Below are positions 5,331 through 6,346 of a stretch of 6,346 bases of DNA, piece after piece. Numbering within the stretch: position 1 is the stretch's first letter; every line of letters starts with the position of its first letter. Below the pieces are notes generated by a model, which did no database searches, was not told the origin of the DNA, and saw only the letters and a program-made list of their open reading frames with translations. This stretch comes from Eubacterium sp. (GTDB lineage Bacteria > Bacillota > Clostridia > Oscillospirales > Acutalibacteraceae): NCBI GenBank assembly GCA_017543415.1, contig JAFYGD010000022.1, forward strand, positions 1 through 6,346, read 5' to 3'. Position numbers and translations under genes: made by a program.

Positions 5331-5577
5331 ACGTTATGTTTTCAAGGTCAAGGCGCAGCCTTATTTTATCCGCAACCATTGCAACGAATTCGGAGTTTGT
5401 AGGCTTTCCCTTCTGGGCGTTTACCGTATACCCGAAATATGAGGAAAGCACCTCAATGTCGCCCCTCTTTTTACACAGTGTTACCCCGTAACCAAGCTCC
5501 TTAAACAGCCCTTCACATTCCTTTGAAAATTCGCTGCTGTCGTCTGCAATAAGCACCTTATATGCGTTGCCGTTCAT
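5329..5577 (-). CDS. spo0A: Short Spo0A-derived protein with a large internal deletion
   Basis: Spo0A is the phosphorelay response regulator that starts sporulation; full-length forms have about 260-270 residues. This frame encodes only 82. Residues about 7-37 match the start of a clostridial Spo0A receiver (KVLIADDSSEF, with the acidic pair Asp12-Asp13). Residues about 38-75 match the extreme C-terminus (RGDIEVLSSYFGYTV, then GKPTNSEFVAMVADKIRLR), including the near-invariant KPTNSEF. What should lie between is gone: the phosphoacceptor Asp, the rest of the receiver, the linker and the DNA-recognition helices. The join is in frame near 5460-5475. The chosen start (ATG 5575-5577) has AGGAGG eight bases upstream; an in-frame extension to 5643 would add unrelated residues and run across the -10. 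Promoter and terminator are intact, so it may be expressed. It cannot act as an ordinary Spo0A. It may be decay, a paralogue of a full copy elsewhere, or an assembly fault. Confidence 0.85.
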   Translation of the reverse strand: MNGNAYKVLIADDSSEFSKECEGLFKELGYGVTLCKKRGDIEVLSSYFGYTVNAQKGKPTNSEFVAMVADKIRLRLDLENIT

Positions 5578-5602
5578 AAATCTTACCTCCTGTTTTTTCC
5601 AC

Positions 5603-5631
5603 ATATTACCATAGAAAACTCTAAAAATCAA
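5603..5631 (-). promoter_or_regulatory. Promoter of the Spo0A-derived gene
   Basis: On the minus strand TTGATT (5626-5631), a 17-base spacer and TAATAT (5603-5608), with TGG before the -10. This gives a transcription start near 5596 and a leader of about 20 bases containing the AGGAGG site. The match suggests sigma-A use; a sigma-H element was not evident. Confidence 0.6.
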
Positions 5632-5728
5632 TAATTTTTTCACTTTTAAATATGAAAAATATTCACATTGTTAAAATTGTAGAAAACTTCCCCAAATGGC
5701 AACAAAAACCGACAAAGCAAAAAGAGTA

Positions 5729-5756
5729 TTGAAAAATATTTTCAAAGTGATATAAT
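5729..5756 (+). promoter_or_regulatory. Promoter of ilvE with a palindrome over the -35 and spacer
   Basis: TTGAAA (5729-5734), a 16-base spacer and TATAAT (5751-5756) with an extended -10 (TGATATAAT). The palindrome TTGAAAA-ATA-TTTTCAA (5729-5745) covers the -35 and most of the spacer, a usual place for a repressor site. TGAAAAATATT recurs exactly at 5653-5663. The leader is only about 27 bases, which leaves no room for a T-box or other attenuator. Confidence 0.7.
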
Positions 5757-5789
5757 ATTTTTTAGTTTATAACAAAAGGAGATGCTTTT

Positions 5790-6346
5790 ATGGAAAAGAA
5801 AAATATTGACTGGGGTTCACTCGGCTTTGCTTACACTCCCACCGATTACCGCTTTGTTGCAAATTTCAAGGACGGCAAGTGGGAAGAGGGAGAGCTTACA
5901 ACCGACGCAACCGTTACAATGACCGAATGCGCAGGCGTTCTTCAGTATTCCCAGAGCTGCTTTGAAGGCCTTAAGGCTTACACAACGGCTGACGGCAGAA
6001 CAGTTTGCTTCCGCCCCGACCTTAACGCTGCAAGAATGGCGGATTCCTGCCGTGTTCTTGAAATGCCCGTTTTCCCTGAGGACAAGTTTGTTGAGGCGGT
6101 TAAGGCTGTTGTTAAGGCTAACGAGGCGTGGGTTCCGCCCTATGGCAGCGGCGCAACCCTTTACATCAGGCCGTATATGTTCGGCTCAAACGCAGTAATA
6201 GGCGTTAAGCCTGCGGACGAATATCAATTCAGAATGTTCTGTACTCCCGTTGGACCTTACTTCAAGGGCGGCGCAAAGCCGATTACAATCCGCGTTTCAC
6301 ATCTTGACAGAGCGGCTCCCCGCGGAACCGGCCACATCAAAGCAGG
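5790..6346 (+). CDS. ilvE: Branched-chain amino acid aminotransferase, C-terminal half beyond the window
   Basis: This PLP enzyme moves the amino group between glutamate and the 2-oxo acids of leucine, isoleucine and valine, the last step of their synthesis or first step of breakdown, in the cytoplasm. The visible 185 codons match the long clostridial class-IV aminotransferase (BCAT) form, normally about 340-360 residues. Seen are the N-terminal DWGSLGFAY segment, LQYSQSCFEGLKAY (51-64) at the substrate entrance, RPDLNAARM (75-83), YIRPYMFGS (125-133) and, at the very edge, RGTGHIKAG, whose Lys184 is the expected PLP-binding lysine. The ATG at 5790-5792 follows AAAGGAG by eight bases. The gene is divergent from the Spo0A-derived gene and shares its 212-base promoter region. 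No frame damage is visible up to the right edge. Confidence 0.95.
   Translation, partial: MEKKNIDWGSLGFAYTPTDYRFVANFKDGKWEEGELTTDATVTMTECAGVLQYSQSCFEGLKAYTTADGRTVCFRPDLNAARMADSCRVLEMPVFPEDKFVEAVKAVVKANEAWVPPYGSGATLYIRPYMFGSNAVIGVKPADEYQFRMFCTPVGPYFKGGAKPITIRVSHLDRAAPRGTGHIKA

Noticed and set aside
5709..5717. CCGACAAAG as a possible 0A box regulating the Spo0A-derived gene
   Set aside because: Only five of seven core positions match TTCGACA, and it is far upstream of the predicted promoter. Too weak to call.
5729..5750. CodY box upstream of ilvE
   Set aside because: Alignment of the TTTTC core to AATTTTCWGAAAATT leaves most of the second half unmatched.

Overview
The window reads as chromosomal DNA of a gut-type, low-to-mid GC Firmicute of the class Clostridia (Eubacteriales/Oscillospirales-like). 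Grounds: strong AGGAGG-type ribosome binding sites, sigma-A promoters (several with an extended -10 TGn), clostridial versions of a DUF348/G5/3D wall protein, a SleB-type cortex/wall hydrolase domain, a clostridial Ogg, and an unmistakable Spo0A-derived sequence. No mobile element, CRISPR array, rRNA or tRNA is visible.

Layout. The left third (1-3169) is on the minus strand: a secreted BspA-like leucine-rich-repeat protein that runs off the left edge; a 411-residue secreted DUF348-G5-3D protein with its own consensus promoter and terminator; a non-coding stretch of about 315 bases rich in inverted repeats; and a SleB-family hydrolase whose reading frame is broken. A second non-coding stretch (3170-3564) separates these from a plus-strand two-gene operon: an 8-oxoguanine DNA glycosylase followed 11 bases later by a membrane-anchored or secreted endonuclease/exonuclease/phosphatase-family protein. 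A bidirectional terminator at 5302-5330 ends this operon and a convergent small minus-strand gene. That gene is an 82-residue protein made of the first ~37 residues of a Spo0A receiver domain joined in frame to the last ~45 residues of the Spo0A C-terminal domain. A divergent promoter region then leads into ilvE, a branched-chain aminotransferase cut by the right edge just at its PLP lysine.

Reading. Two of the eight genes are sporulation-linked by family (Spo0A, SleB), and both are damaged in different ways: an internal in-frame deletion and a frame disruption. Yet the mini-Spo0A keeps a good promoter, ribosome binding site and terminator. Either this lineage is losing sporulation, or the mini-Spo0A is a retained regulatory micro-protein with full-length spo0A elsewhere. 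This is the most unusual content of the window. The other genes (DNA repair, wall remodelling, amino-acid synthesis) look intact and ordinary.
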